DNA of 64,000 nt, from positions 1 through 64,000 of the forward strand of contig CAKZUP010000122.1 in NCBI GenBank assembly GCA_937922945.1, written 5' to 3'. Made by a program: the position numbers and the translations under genes. Shown one piece after another: positions 10,031 to 19,111 of the stretch. The notes under the pieces were generated by a model. The model saw only the letters and a list, made by a program, of their open reading frames with translations, was not told the origin of the DNA and did no database searches. The DNA is from an uncultured Granulosicoccaceae bacterium (GTDB lineage: Bacteria; Pseudomonadota; Gammaproteobacteria; Granulosicoccales; Granulosicoccaceae). Position 1 is the first letter of the stretch; each line of letters opens with the position of its first letter.

Positions 10031-11311
10031 TTAAAGTCTTGCGTCAACGCTGTCTTTTGGCAGTGCGCTTTTGATGTCATATAAAATGTGTTTATCACGC
10101 CCGAGCGCTCGAATTTCATCCACACCCATATCGATGAATTGTTTATGTCCTACCGCCAGGATGATGGCGTCGTACCGACCCTTTTGCAGTTCCTTGACCG
10201 GAACGATATTGTATTCGTGTTCAGCTTCAGCTGGATCTATCCAAGGGTCGTAGATTTCTACGTTAGCGTGGTAGTTATCCAATTCACTGATAATGTCGAC
10301 AACCCGGGTGTTGCGTAAATCCGGGCAGTTCTCCTTAAATGCGAGTCCGAGTATGAGAATGTTTGCACCCACAACGTGTACTCGACGTCGCGTTAACATT
10401 TTTACTACTCGACTGGCGACAAACTCGCCCATACTGTCATTAATTTGCCGTCCGGACAAAATAACCTGAGGGTGATAGCCGATTTCCTGTGCTTTGTGCG
10501 TTAGGTAGTAAGGGTCGACACTAATGCAATGCCCACCAACCAAACCGGGCCGGAAGGGCAGAAAGTTCCATTTTGTACCTGCAGCTTCAAGCACTTCTAA
10601 TGTATCGATACCGAGCCTGTCAAAAATAATGGCCAGTTCGTTTATCAAAGCGATATTCAGATCGCGCTGTGTGTTCTCAATAACTTTGGCAGCTTCGGCA
10701 ACCCGAATACTGCTGGCGCAATGCGTACCGGCGGTAATGATTCGTTGATAAAGCTTATCGACTTCCTCTGCAACCTCGGGCGTTGAACCTGCAGTTACCT
10801 TCATGATAGTGCTGACGCGGTGTTCTTTATCGCCCGGATTGATTCGTTCGGGGCTGTATCCGGCGTAAAAGTCTTCGTTGAATTTTAGGCCTGAGACTCG
10901 CTCTAGAATGGGGACACACACTTCTTCTGTTGCGCCGGGATAAACAGTGGATTCATAGATGACCACCGTGCCCGCTTGCATGACCGAACCGATTGCTTCG
11001 CTGGCTTTGATCAGCGGGGTAAGGTCAGGCTGCTTGTGACTATTTATTGGCGTTGGAACCGTAACGATGAACACTTTGCAAGGCTTGAGATCGTTTATGT
11101 CACTAGTGAAGCTTAAATGCCTGGCTTCATGCATTTCTTCAGAGCTGACTTCAAGCGTTCGATCTTGCTTGTTGTTGAGTTCCGCAATGCGATCGCCATT
11201 AATGTCAAAGCCTATGGTAGGAGATGCTTTGCCGAATTCCACCGCAAGCGGCAAACCTACATAGCCGAGGCCGATGACTGCCAGTTGATCTTGAGCATCA
11301 ATCTTGAACAT
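10031..11311 (-). CDS. Nucleotide-sugar (UDP-N-acetylhexosamine type) 6-dehydrogenase
   Basis: This is a UDP-glucose/GDP-mannose dehydrogenase family enzyme of 426 residues, which oxidises C6 of a UDP-sugar to the uronic acid using two NAD. The NAD-binding motif GLGYVGLP is at residues 14-21 and the catalytic cysteine is C262 in [26 protein letters not shown] and [11 protein letters not shown] are hallmarks of the TviB/WbpO/WecC branch acting on N-acetylated sugars, rather than the Ugd branch acting on UDP-glucose. That makes UDP-N-acetyl-hexosaminuronate the likely product. It heads the operon with the epimerase and is preceded by a TATAAT box. Confidence 0.92.
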   Translation of the reverse strand: MFKIDAQDQLAVIGLGYVGLPLAVEFGKASPTIGFDINGDRIAELNNKQDRTLEVSSEEMHEARHLSFTSDINDLKPCKVFIVTVPTPINSHKQPDLTPLIKASEAIGSVMQAGTVVIYESTVYPGATEEVCVPILERVSGLKFNEDFYAGYSPERINPGDKEHRVSTIMKVTAGSTPEVAEEVDKLYQRIITAGTHCASSIRVAEAAKVIENTQRDLNIALINELAIIFDRLGIDTLEVLEAAGTKWNFLPFRPGLVGGHCISVDPYYLTHKAQEIGYHPQVILSGRQINDSMGEFVASRVVKMLTRRRVHVVGANILILGLAFKENCPDLRNTRVVDIISELDNYHANVEIYDPWIDPAEAEHEYNIVPVKELQKGRYDAIILAVGHKQFIDMGVDEIRALGRDKHILYDIKSALPKDSVDARL

Positions 11312-11385
11312 GAATTTTCCGTTTTCTATAACAAATAGCGTATGCGAAACACTGAAGTGATGGCATGCTATTTCTGGTTGCGCAA

Positions 11386-11391
11386 ATTATA
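11386..11391 (-). promoter_or_regulatory. Candidate -10 box of the UDP-sugar operon
   Basis: The minus strand carries a perfect TATAAT at this position, 75 bp upstream of the dehydrogenase start. No good -35 hexamer lies 16-18 bp further upstream, so the promoter may need an activator. Confidence 0.4.
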
Positions 11392-11491
11392 CTGCAAAGC
11401 AACTTTGGCGCTGCATTGATTCTAAACGTATTGTGACGAATTGCAGCGGATAACTATTTAGCTTTACAGGCTTAGCGTTACGTACTTTTAC

Positions 11492-12013
11492 CTAAGGCTC
11501 CAGTTCAACACTGGTGTGTTTTATATCGTTTGTTTCATTTGCCTGACTAATTGCTGGTTGTGAATCACTGTTCACAACCGATTCTGATTGATCGGCTTTG
11601 GCTCTGTCACGATTGTTTTCTGCCAAACGCGAATCAAGTGACCACAATATCGCCCCGAATACAGCGACAATCGAAATGGCGAGAACGCCTGCGATCAGAA
11701 ACTTGTTTCTATAAACGGCCGGATTAACCAGAACCTTTTTTTTGGTGCCCAATAGCGGGCCATCTTGTTCTGGTGGGATTTTTCGAGGTACTGAACCACT
11801 TTTGCGATAGTGTTCGCGAATCAGTTTATATGCCGTATTGATTTCGATGAATTTATTTTGCGCCAGCTGCTGGTCTTCACCAGAGTTGCGATCTGGATGC
11901 CACTGTTGAATGAGTTGGCGATATTGTTTCTCAATATCCTCCCAACTATTGTTGTGGTCTACTGAGAGCACTTCAAGACTGTGCTCTAGTTCAATTTGCG
12001 CCGACATATTCAT
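11492..12013 (-). CDS. Membrane-anchored J-domain protein (first copy)
   Basis: The product is about 173 residues from ATG 12013; ATG 12007 is also possible. A J domain fills the N-terminal 70 residues and includes the essential HPD in QQWHPDRNSGED and helix IV-like FIEINTAYKLIREHYRKSG. J domains stimulate the ATPase of DnaK-type Hsp70s. A single membrane helix follows (FLIAGVLAISIVAVFGAILW), then a 45-residue polar tail rich in N, S and D. With a basic patch (TKKKV) before the helix, the J domain should face the cytoplasm and the tail the periplasm. It has no G/F or zinc-finger region, so it is a class III J protein. It is divergent from the EPS priming transferase, and a second protein of the same architecture lies at 13623. 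Confidence 0.85.
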   Translation of the reverse strand: MNMSAQIELEHSLEVLSVDHNNSWEDIEKQYRQLIQQWHPDRNSGEDQQLAQNKFIEINTAYKLIREHYRKSGSVPRKIPPEQDGPLLGTKKKVLVNPAVYRNKFLIAGVLAISIVAVFGAILWSLDSRLAENNRDRAKADQSESVVNSDSQPAISQANETNDIKHTSVELEP

Positions 12014-12163
12014 TGCACGGGATTCTCTACGCGGTGGCAATTCACCGTTAATGAGTAGTTGAATACGACTATCGGCAGCAGTACATAACTATTGAATTAG
12101 ATTACAGTTTCTCAAATACACACCGCTATTTGGATAGGGGTAACCAAAGGATGTTAATCGGCA

Positions 12164-13576
12164 GTGGCGACGTTTAAGTTTTTCAAAATGCACTTGCGGG
12201 TGCCATTTTTAATGCTGGCACTTATAGAGTTTTGTGTCTGCGTCGCGGCAGTGTACGTGTCGGTGTACGTACGGTTCGATGGTCAAAGCCTCCACGAAAT
12301 CGAGAGCATCAACTCGCCGGTAGTCACATCCATTCTTTTCGGTCTGGTGATGCCCATTACCATGATGGCCATGGGTTTGTATCAGAGCCGCTTTCGCGGC
12401 GGTATTCTGGGTGTGTTTTTACGCTCAATCATTGGCTTCATGTGTGGCGCCGCGGTGCTGGCGCTGATGTATTACTTAATCCCCAGTTTGTATCTTGGTC
12501 GAGGTGTTTTTGCACTCGCCCTTATCGTTGCGTTTTTCATGGTAGGCACAATCCGGCCAATGTTTTTCTACTATGTCGATCGAGACATTTTAAAAATTCG
12601 CGTGCTTGTTTTGGGTGCCGGCGAAAAGGCGGCCTCCATTCCGCGCAGATTGCGCCGACGTGTTGATAGGCGCGGTTTTCGTGTGGTGGGTTACGTGCCG
12701 CTGGATACCGACAAGTCAGTAGCGGTTGATACTGCCATGGTGGTGAATAGAGGAGGGCAAAGCCTGCTCGATTACTGCGCTGCAAATGCCATAGATGAAA
12801 TTGTGGTCGCAGCCGACGAACGCCGTAATGGTATGCCTCTGGATGAACTGCTCAAATGCAAGCTCTACGGCATTGATATCATCGACCTGCTTGGCTTTTT
12901 CGAGCGTGAGCAAGGTAAATTACCGCTGGACATACTCCGCCCCGATTGGCTGATTTATTCAGACGGGTTCGATAGTGGCGCTTTTCGTGATGTATCAAAA
13001 CGCCTGTTCGATGTGGTGGCGAGTGCGTTTATTCTGCTTATTACCTGGCCGTTTATGCTCATCACCGCCATCGCCATCAAGTTGGAAGACGGCATCAATG
13101 CGCCGGTTTTTTACGGGCAGTCTCGAGTGGGGCATTTAGGCGAGCCATTCCATGTGCTCAAGTTTCGCAGCATGAGCGTCAATGCTGAACGGGATGGCGT
13201 GGCTCAATGGGCAACAAAGAACGATTCCCGTGTGACAGCTGTCGGAAATATTATTCGTCAAACTCGTATCGATGAGCTGCCGCAGATACTCAACGTACTT
13301 CGCGGCGACATGAGTTTTGTCGGGCCGAGACCCGAGCGTCCGCAGTTTGTTGAAGAGCTCGCCAAAGAGATTCCCTATTACAACGAGCGACACGCCGTTA
13401 AGCCGGGAATAACCGGCTGGGCTCAGGTGTGTTATCCGTATGGTGCGTCGCTACAGGATTCGATTCAGAAGCAGGAATTTGATCTGTTCTACATCAAAAA
13501 CCACACGATCTTTCTCGATATGCTGATATTGTGTCAAACCGCCGAGGTGGTTCTGTTTGGTAAAGGCGCTCGCTAG
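12164..13576 (+). CDS. EPS priming glycosyltransferase (EpsB/PEP-CTERM-type polyprenyl glycosylphosphotransferase)
   Basis: This enzyme transfers a sugar-1-phosphate from a UDP-sugar to undecaprenyl phosphate, starting repeat-unit synthesis at the inner membrane. The product is 470 residues from GTG 12164, or 462 from ATG 12188. Four to five N-terminal membrane helices are followed by a nucleotide-binding fold (VLVLGAGEKAASIPRRLRRR) and a C-terminal PF02397 catalytic domain with KRLFDVVASAFILL, QSRVGHLGEPFHVLKFRSM, TRIDELPQILNVLRGDMSFVGPRPERP and PGITGWAQV. The N-terminus and overall length fit the EpsB_2 subgroup (TIGR03013), usually found with PEP-CTERM EPS loci. It is monocistronic, with J-domain genes on either side on the opposite strand. 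Confidence 0.93.
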   Translation: MATFKFFKMHLRVPFLMLALIEFCVCVAAVYVSVYVRFDGQSLHEIESINSPVVTSILFGLVMPITMMAMGLYQSRFRGGILGVFLRSIIGFMCGAAVLALMYYLIPSLYLGRGVFALALIVAFFMVGTIRPMFFYYVDRDILKIRVLVLGAGEKAASIPRRLRRRVDRRGFRVVGYVPLDTDKSVAVDTAMVVNRGGQSLLDYCAANAIDEIVVAADERRNGMPLDELLKCKLYGIDIIDLLGFFEREQGKLPLDILRPDWLIYSDGFDSGAFRDVSKRLFDVVASAFILLITWPFMLITAIAIKLEDGINAPVFYGQSRVGHLGEPFHVLKFRSMSVNAERDGVAQWATKNDSRVTAVGNIIRQTRIDELPQILNVLRGDMSFVGPRPERPQFVEELAKEIPYYNERHAVKPGITGWAQVCYPYGASLQDSIQKQEFDLFYIKNHTIFLDMLILCQTAEVVLFGKGAR

Positions 13577-13622
13577 AAACGCAGACTGTTCAGACGGCTG
13601 AGAGTGCTTTACTTCCAGTTGT

Positions 13623-14240
13623 TTACTTAAAGACGTCTCTGGCGAGTTTGTCGCCCATTTTTCCGCCGCCACTGGTGCTGTTGAGCAGCAATGTTCGGCT
13701 ATTTGCTTTGGAGATCTCGGTTGAGTCGCGCATGTACTCACTGGGTTCTGCGTTGCGTAAAACGCGTTTTGCCTCTTCAATCGTGTTCAACTTAGCGTTG
13801 CGATCGACAATAACGAAGACAAGCATTCCAGCAGCGATAGTCGCACCCACCGGCAGCCCCCAAAGCAGAGGCTTCAGGAATCGGGATTTTCGTTTTAGTA
13901 ACGAAGGTTTACGTTTGTTTAAAATGCCCTTTTCAAACACTGTTTTGTCTGCTGGTGACACTCTTTGATGACTCGCTGGCTCAGGTGAGTCGGCAATAGC
14001 CTGTTTGATTTGCTCGTACGGCAGACGGTGGTTTTTACGGTAAAACGTACGCAAATTATTGAAAGCTTTAGTTAATTCAATGAACTGCTGTTGCGCATGT
14101 ATGCGCTCGCGAGGACGGTCTGTAAAGCGATCGGGATGCCAGACATTAACCAGACGACGATAGTTCTTACTGGCCGTCTCCCAATTGTCTGCTGGAGTGA
14201 GCTCCAGTAACTGATAATTTTGCTGAAATTGAATTGCCAC
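13623..14240 (-). CDS. Membrane-anchored J-domain protein (second copy)
   Basis: The product is about 205 residues. The frame opens at TTG 14252, but GTG 14240 is preferred because a GGAG Shine-Dalgarno lies exactly six bases before it. The N-terminal J domain has HPD in VNVWHPDRFTDRPRERIHAQQ and the helix FIELTKAFNNLRTFYRKN. A basic linker (KRKPSLLKRKSRF) precedes one membrane helix (LWGLPVGATIAAGMLVFVIV), then a polar tail ending in a glycine-lysine motif (SGGGKMGDK). The domain order is the same as the protein at 11492, and both share YRKxxRxP after the J domain, so they are likely paralogues. It converges with the priming transferase and diverges from the export lipoprotein, so it sits inside the EPS region. 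Confidence 0.85.
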   Translation of the reverse strand: MAIQFQQNYQLLELTPADNWETASKNYRRLVNVWHPDRFTDRPRERIHAQQQFIELTKAFNNLRTFYRKNHRLPYEQIKQAIADSPEPASHQRVSPADKTVFEKGILNKRKPSLLKRKSRFLKPLLWGLPVGATIAAGMLVFVIVDRNAKLNTIEEAKRVLRNAEPSEYMRDSTEISKANSRTLLLNSTSGGGKMGDKLARDVFK

Positions 14241-14569
14241 AAAGTGCTCCAAGCCTCAAACTATAGCTTACCGGCGTTTAACCACTTTTTCAGTAAACCT
14301 TTGGTTAATATGTCGACGTTGTAGAGTTTTGTGATAAAAAGCGCCGCCCGGTGCATTTTAGGACACACCTCAAGGTAATAAAATTACTAAGTCAGTAAGA
14401 TACGTATATCTACTGGCGATATGTCGATGCAGGGTAATTATTAAGGCAACACTGCCGATACAACGGATTACAAGGCGATTTGCGCGTCTCAAGCGACCGC
14501 TCGCTGCACTGTCGTTTTGAAAAAGTGTGAACCGAAGCACAACTTATGGCCCCAGGGGTAGTCTTACAA
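14241..14569. other. Intergenic region before the EPS operon
   Basis: This 329-bp gap lies between the divergent second J-domain gene and the export lipoprotein and should hold the promoters of both. No gene was seen. It contains a TTACT...AGTAA inverted repeat near 14384-14399 and a near-palindrome AGATACGTATATCT near 14398-14411. Both could be operator sites. No -35/-10 pair close to consensus was found, so the EPS operon promoter is probably activator-dependent. Confidence 0.4.
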
Positions 14570-15193
14570 ATGAGCAATTTGCGTTACTTAACAATCTTGT
14601 TGGCGATGTTTCTGGTGGGATGCGGAACCTCCGGCGGCACGATAGATTATGACGACCGTCCTCCTGAGCCCACGGTTGGTGCCACACCAGAGTATCGTTT
14701 AGGTGCAGGAGACATCGTCAGTGTCAGTGTCTGGAAAAATCCAGACCTATCTGTACGCGTTCCAGTACGCCCGGATGGCTATATTTCAGTACCGTTGGTC
14801 GGAGATGTATTGGCTGGGAAACGTACCCCCGATGAAATTGCACGAAGCACAGAGGAAAAATTACTGCAGTTTATTCGTACGCCGAAGGTTTCTATCATTG
14901 TCGAAGAACTCAACAGTGACGAATTCAAAAATCGCGTGCGGGTTGTTGGTGGTGTTGCGGAACCGAAATCGATCAGTCATCGCGAAGGCATGACCGTATT
15001 GGATTTGGTTCTGGAGGCCGGTGGTGTAAATGAATTTGCATCTCCCGAGGCGTCGAAACTCTACCGAACGGTGAACGGTGACACGAATATTTACCCCGTT
15101 TATCTCGAAAGTATTTTAAAAGAGGGCGTGCTGGATTCAAATTACGATTTGTATCCGGGGGATGTCATCTCAGTGCCAGAACGGCGCTTCTGA
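14570..15193 (+). CDS. Polysaccharide export lipoprotein (Wza/EpsA type)
   Basis: This is an outer-membrane polysaccharide export protein of 207 residues. ATG 14570 is chosen over ATG 14546 because AGGGG lies ten bases before it and the protein then starts with a proper lipoprotein signal, MSNLRYLTI...LVGC, with the lipidated cysteine at C18. A Poly_export domain (YRLGAGDIVSVSVWKNPDLS, VRPDGYISVPLVGDV) is followed by one SLBB-type domain (VVGGVAEPKSISHREGMTVLDLVLEAGG). Its short length fits the PEP-CTERM/EpsA class rather than enterobacterial Wza. It is the first gene of the EPS operon and forms the outer-membrane exit together with the chain-length protein. Confidence 0.93.
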   Translation: MSNLRYLTILLAMFLVGCGTSGGTIDYDDRPPEPTVGATPEYRLGAGDIVSVSVWKNPDLSVRVPVRPDGYISVPLVGDVLAGKRTPDEIARSTEEKLLQFIRTPKVSIIVEELNSDEFKNRVRVVGGVAEPKSISHREGMTVLDLVLEAGGVNEFASPEASKLYRTVNGDTNIYPVYLESILKEGVLDSNYDLYPGDVISVPERRF

Positions 15194-15261
15194 TTGACAA
15201 CACGCTAAGCCACGATGGCAAAGAAGTTTCTTAACTAACATGACAACTGATTTTACAAGCA

Positions 15262-16827
15262 ATGAGTAATATAACTCTCGATGAATGGGTACCACTGCTA
15301 ACGCGTGAAGCGGCGGCCAGGCGGGGCACATTGCTCTCGATATTCGCTGTTGTAGCGCTGCTGTTTCTCATCACTGCCTGGTTCTGGCAGAAGAAATACA
15401 CGTCCTACGTTCAGCTGCACGTTGATACCCAAAACGCCGTACAAGCTGTAGCCGGTGTTGAAACTGCGTTGGAAATCAATCAGGCAAATGTTGCTCGGGA
15501 AACTCTGTTCAGTAACGACATCATGGACACCATCCTCGATACGGTGGAAGGCTATGTTGGTCCGAACGCAACGGCGGTAGAGCGTGAGCGGGTTAAAGAA
15601 GATCTTATGAAAGATACCGAGATCTTCAACATCAATAATCAGCTTCTGGAAATTGTGGTTGAACACAGCGACCCGGAAATGGCGTACAAAACGGCCGATA
15701 AGTTTTCTGAGCTGTTTCTTGAAAAATCCAAGCAGCGCTCCAGTCTCGAAACCTCAGAGGCTTTCGACTTTATCGTTGATCAAGTCGAAACCTACCGAAC
15801 CAAGCTGGAAGATGCAGACGCCAGATTGGAAAGTTTTCGCAAACAATACCCTGGTATCAGCGCCACCACAGAAGGCAATGTTGAGTCACGTATTGTTGAA
15901 CTGCGGCGCGAAATGGAAGAGGCGAATCTTAAGTACGCCGAGTTCAATCAGCGTCGAAAATCGCTTGAGCGTGAATTGAAATCTGAATCTTCCACTATGG
16001 CAATTGAATATGCAGCCAGTCAGACTCGCTCCAGAGTAGACGAGCTACAGGCCCAAATTGATTTGCTGCGCCTGACTTACACCGACGATTACCCCGATAT
16101 CATCCGTTTGAAGCAGCAGATTCAGGAGCTGATCAGCAACGCGGCTAACAGAGTGCCTACTACTCCAAGTGCCACTCAGTCTTACAGCATTAACGGCTCG
16201 GTATACAACGGTGCATCGAATTTAAACCCGGTCTATCAGCAGCTTCGTAGCGACTTGGCTCGTGTGACTGCAGAAGCAGAATCGCAGCGCTCGCGAAGTG
16301 CACAGCTTAAAGTGATGCTCGATCAGGAAATCAAACGCTCAGCCGTGTCGGGTAAGGTTGAACGGGAGCTCTCTGAGCTGACTCGCGACTATCAGATCAA
16401 CAAAGACCTGTATGAAGACTTACTGCGTCGTCAGGAAAGTGCTCGACTGACCATGATGCTGAGTTCTGAAAATCAGGGTGTGTTGTATAACATTCAGCAA
16501 GCAGCAAACTTCCCGGTACTACCCACCGGTTTGCGCTTCATGCATATCGCCGCTATGGGGTTGGTGCTTGCCTTGTTGTTACCCATATTTTATCTGGTTG
16601 TGTTCTTGAAACTCGACCCGCGTATTCGCACCCAATCGGCGATTACCGATTTACTTGAACTCCCTCTGCTGACCACTGTTCCGCACATGAAACAGCCGAG
16701 TGAGAAAGAAGGTTTATTAAGCAAACCTTCCACAGTAATCGGTGTCGTGGTGCTCGTTGTAGCGCTTTACGTAATGGTAGCAATTGCTAAATACATGATG
16801 GCGATCTCGTCTCAAGGAGCAGTGTAG
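15262..16827 (+). CDS. Polysaccharide co-polymerase / chain-length determinant (GNVR type)
   Basis: This inner-membrane Wzz-family protein of 521 residues sets EPS chain length. A membrane helix lies near residues 20-42 (LLSIFAVVALLFLITAWFW), followed by a Wzz domain and a long periplasmic coiled coil (about 165-400, for example ESRIVELRREMEEANLKY). A GNVR-like NKDLYEDLLRRQE stretch and C-terminal helices near 410-440 and 478-510 follow. No kinase domain is fused; that function, if any, is the next gene. The pattern matches the PEP-CTERM-associated chain-length family (TIGR03007). It starts 68 bp after the export lipoprotein, and its stop overlaps the next start by one base. Confidence 0.92.
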   Translation: MSNITLDEWVPLLTREAAARRGTLLSIFAVVALLFLITAWFWQKKYTSYVQLHVDTQNAVQAVAGVETALEINQANVARETLFSNDIMDTILDTVEGYVGPNATAVERERVKEDLMKDTEIFNINNQLLEIVVEHSDPEMAYKTADKFSELFLEKSKQRSSLETSEAFDFIVDQVETYRTKLEDADARLESFRKQYPGISATTEGNVESRIVELRREMEEANLKYAEFNQRRKSLERELKSESSTMAIEYAASQTRSRVDELQAQIDLLRLTYTDDYPDIIRLKQQIQELISNAANRVPTTPSATQSYSINGSVYNGASNLNPVYQQLRSDLARVTAEAESQRSRSAQLKVMLDQEIKRSAVSGKVERELSELTRDYQINKDLYEDLLRRQESARLTMMLSSENQGVLYNIQQAANFPVLPTGLRFMHIAAMGLVLALLLPIFYLVVFLKLDPRIRTQSAITDLLELPLLTTVPHMKQPSEKEGLLSKPSTVIGVVVLVVALYVMVAIAKYMMAISSQGAV

Positions 16828-17702
16828 TGACTGATAGAGCGAAAATAGCCAACGTCCGATCCATTGTTGAGCAACAACAGGGCAAGCGGGCGCGTCGAGA
16901 CAGAAAAAGTAATGGTCGCTCGATGGTGCCGGTGCATCGCAAAACCAGCGGTCGTTCAACTGGTCATGCAACCAAAGACTCAGCCGTTACCCTGGCAGAT
17001 CAGGCGCGAGCCGATCTGGCCAACATGGAAGAGGCGAAGCTGTTCAGCGATCGCCAGCTTGAAATGCTGGGTATTGTTCATCCGCGATCTAAAAATCGTG
17101 CATTGGTCGATGCCATGCGGCAACTTCGAACGAAGCTGTACAGCCTGAAGGAGCAAGGTAACTTCTCCGTCTTGGTTAGTTCGGTTGTGCCACAGGGCGG
17201 CGGTAGTTTTGTTGGATTGAACCTTGCAGCGACAATTGCGTTCGATAAAGCTAAAACTTCTCTGCTAGTAGACGCTAATTTACATGACCCTGTGATTCAT
17301 AAGCTGCTCAAGCTTATTGGCAGAGACGATTCTCACGGGTTACTTGAATACCTGGAGCACCCGGAGCTAGGTGTAGAGCACATTGTGAGTCCAAGTGGTA
17401 TTCCACGAATGCGTGTAATCCCTATTGGCAGTCACACTGAAATCAGTGCTGAGCACTTTACTTCGGCTCGTTACAAGCAGTTAATGATCGATATCAAGGA
17501 ACGATATGACAATCGCTATGTAATCGTAGATGGCCCGGCAATGACCACGTCCGCTGATGCAAGAATATTGTCAGATATCTGCGATTACACCGTGCTTGTT
17601 TTACCTTATGGTGGAGTAACACCAGGGGTGCTCGATAGCATTGTTGACGAAATTGACGAACGCAAGTTGGCAGGTATTGTCATTAATGATCAGCCGCTCT
17701 AA
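16827..17702 (+). CDS. BY-kinase-like ATPase with degenerate Walker A (probable pseudokinase)
   Basis: The product is 291 residues from GTG 16827 and resembles the CpsD/CapB and PEP-CTERM-locus tyrosine autokinases that normally phosphorylate a C-terminal tyrosine cluster and act on the chain-length protein. The fold is recognisable: SVLVSSVVP before the P-loop, FVGLNLAATIAFD after it, Walker A-prime LLVDANLHDP at 146-155, and Walker B-like YVIVDGPAM at 231-239. The P-loop itself reads PQGGGS (122-127), so the invariant lysine is missing, and there is no C-terminal tyrosine cluster. The N-terminal 60 residues are strongly basic (KRARRDRKSNGRS). It is therefore likely a non-catalytic partner of the chain-length protein, or binds nucleotide differently. 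Confidence 0.85.
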   Translation: MTDRAKIANVRSIVEQQQGKRARRDRKSNGRSMVPVHRKTSGRSTGHATKDSAVTLADQARADLANMEEAKLFSDRQLEMLGIVHPRSKNRALVDAMRQLRTKLYSLKEQGNFSVLVSSVVPQGGGSFVGLNLAATIAFDKAKTSLLVDANLHDPVIHKLLKLIGRDDSHGLLEYLEHPELGVEHIVSPSGIPRMRVIPIGSHTEISAEHFTSARYKQLMIDIKERYDNRYVIVDGPAMTTSADARILSDICDYTVLVLPYGGVTPGVLDSIVDEIDERKLAGIVINDQPL

Positions 17703-17731
17703 GCGGTTGTATGGTAACGAGTTGATATCAA

Positions 17732-19111
17732 GTGTTACATCAGAAGGCGTTAGTCGCGCTCGCGTTAGTTTTTTTCTCCAGTGCTGTAACTGCTTTGGAT
17801 ATCGGTTTTGAGAGTCTTCTCTCTGTAAACGCCTCTGACAATGTCGGTGGCGCTAACGCCGGTCTTGAGCAAGAAGGGCAGCTGGGCTACGTTCAGTTTG
17901 GTGTTTTTGGTGAGCAGAAAGGCACGCGTGTTCGCGGTGCTTTTTCAGGTGAGCTGATCTCTCAAAAACAGCTGGACGATGAAGATGACGATTTCAGTGC
18001 CATTACCCAATTCATCGGAGCGGCTGAGGCGCAAATAACCCCGCGCGCTTTTTCCTGGTATGTCGGCGATATTCTTGGTAGCGTCAGGGCTGATGATGGC
18101 CTGCAATCTATCGATGAGCTTAGTGATGCTCGGCGAAATGTGTTTGTCACTGGCCCACGATTCAATTACGAGCTGGATTCTTTCAGTCGTGTCAATGCAC
18201 GTTTTCTTTATGTTAATCAGTCAGAAGATGATCGAACATTAGAGACGCTTTACAACACCACAGCGGATTGGTCGTTTGATACCGATAGGGGTAACACTTG
18301 GGGTTTGTCCTTCGGCAACATTTACACAGATAATCCAGAGGAAAACCTTGAAGGTGATTTCAATCGATTATCATTGGCCGCCACCTGGGCTCGGACGCGA
18401 GGCCGAAATACCTATGAGGCGCTGTTGGGTGGGACTCGCTACGATACGGAAGAAGAATCTCTTAATGGTCTGAATGCGCGTTTAGCGTTAACACGTCAGC
18501 TTGGCCCGCAAACAGATTTCAGAATTTCGTTCACTCAAGACTTGCGTGATCAAACACTGAATACCGTCGATTCGCTGCTTACCGATGGCTCAGCAACAGC
18601 TTCCGATGGCGATGGCTTTTTCGATGAGTCACGGCTCGATATGCGTTACGCGTTCGCGTCCTCGGCGACTGTGTTCGATATCGGCGCGTATGCCGGGCTG
18701 TCTGATTTTAGGCTGTTGGCTGACAACACAGGATTTTCCGATGCTGGTGATGCCGAAGATCGCGTAAACATGGGTGTGTCAGTTAACTATGGCTACATAT
18801 TTTCACCAAGAACGCGCTTAACATCGACGCTGAGTCTTGAGCAGCAGGATTATCAAAACCGTGATGACTACACACAATCAGCACTGGGAACGGTACAGGT
18901 TATTCGCCGTTTGAGTCGAAGCTTTGAATTTCAGGTTGGGTACCGCGTTAATGTTTCTCAAGGCGAACGTACACGTTTGTTAGGCGATGCGAGTGAACTC
19001 CCCGAAAATATTGACGTTGTTGAAAACCGCGTGACCCTGGGGTTACGCTGGGCACCTCCTACGCGTGCAAGCAAAGACCTCACTATAGAAATGAAGTCGT
19101 TGCTTCAATGA
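17732..19111 (+). CDS. Outer-membrane beta-barrel protein of EPS locus
   Basis: The product is 459 residues from GTG 17732, with a Sec signal peptide ending ...SSAVTA before LDIGFESLL. The mature part is a series of alternating polar/hydrophobic strands with tyrosine- and arginine-rich ends (for example RVNARFLYVNQSEDDR, NTYEALLGGTRYDTEE, RSFEFQVGYRVNVSQGER), typical of a 16-18-strand barrel. The position after the kinase gene and the length match the uncharacterised outer-membrane proteins of PEP-CTERM EPS loci (TIGR03016-like). It may help secrete or anchor the polysaccharide. Catalytic residues are not evident. Its stop overlaps the start of the GT4 gene (ATGA). Confidence 0.82.
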   Translation: MLHQKALVALALVFFSSAVTALDIGFESLLSVNASDNVGGANAGLEQEGQLGYVQFGVFGEQKGTRVRGAFSGELISQKQLDDEDDDFSAITQFIGAAEAQITPRAFSWYVGDILGSVRADDGLQSIDELSDARRNVFVTGPRFNYELDSFSRVNARFLYVNQSEDDRTLETLYNTTADWSFDTDRGNTWGLSFGNIYTDNPEENLEGDFNRLSLAATWARTRGRNTYEALLGGTRYDTEEESLNGLNARLALTRQLGPQTDFRISFTQDLRDQTLNTVDSLLTDGSATASDGDGFFDESRLDMRYAFASSATVFDIGAYAGLSDFRLLADNTGFSDAGDAEDRVNMGVSVNYGYIFSPRTRLTSTLSLEQQDYQNRDDYTQSALGTVQVIRRLSRSFEFQVGYRVNVSQGERTRLLGDASELPENIDVVENRVTLGLRWAPPTRASKDLTIEMKSLLQ

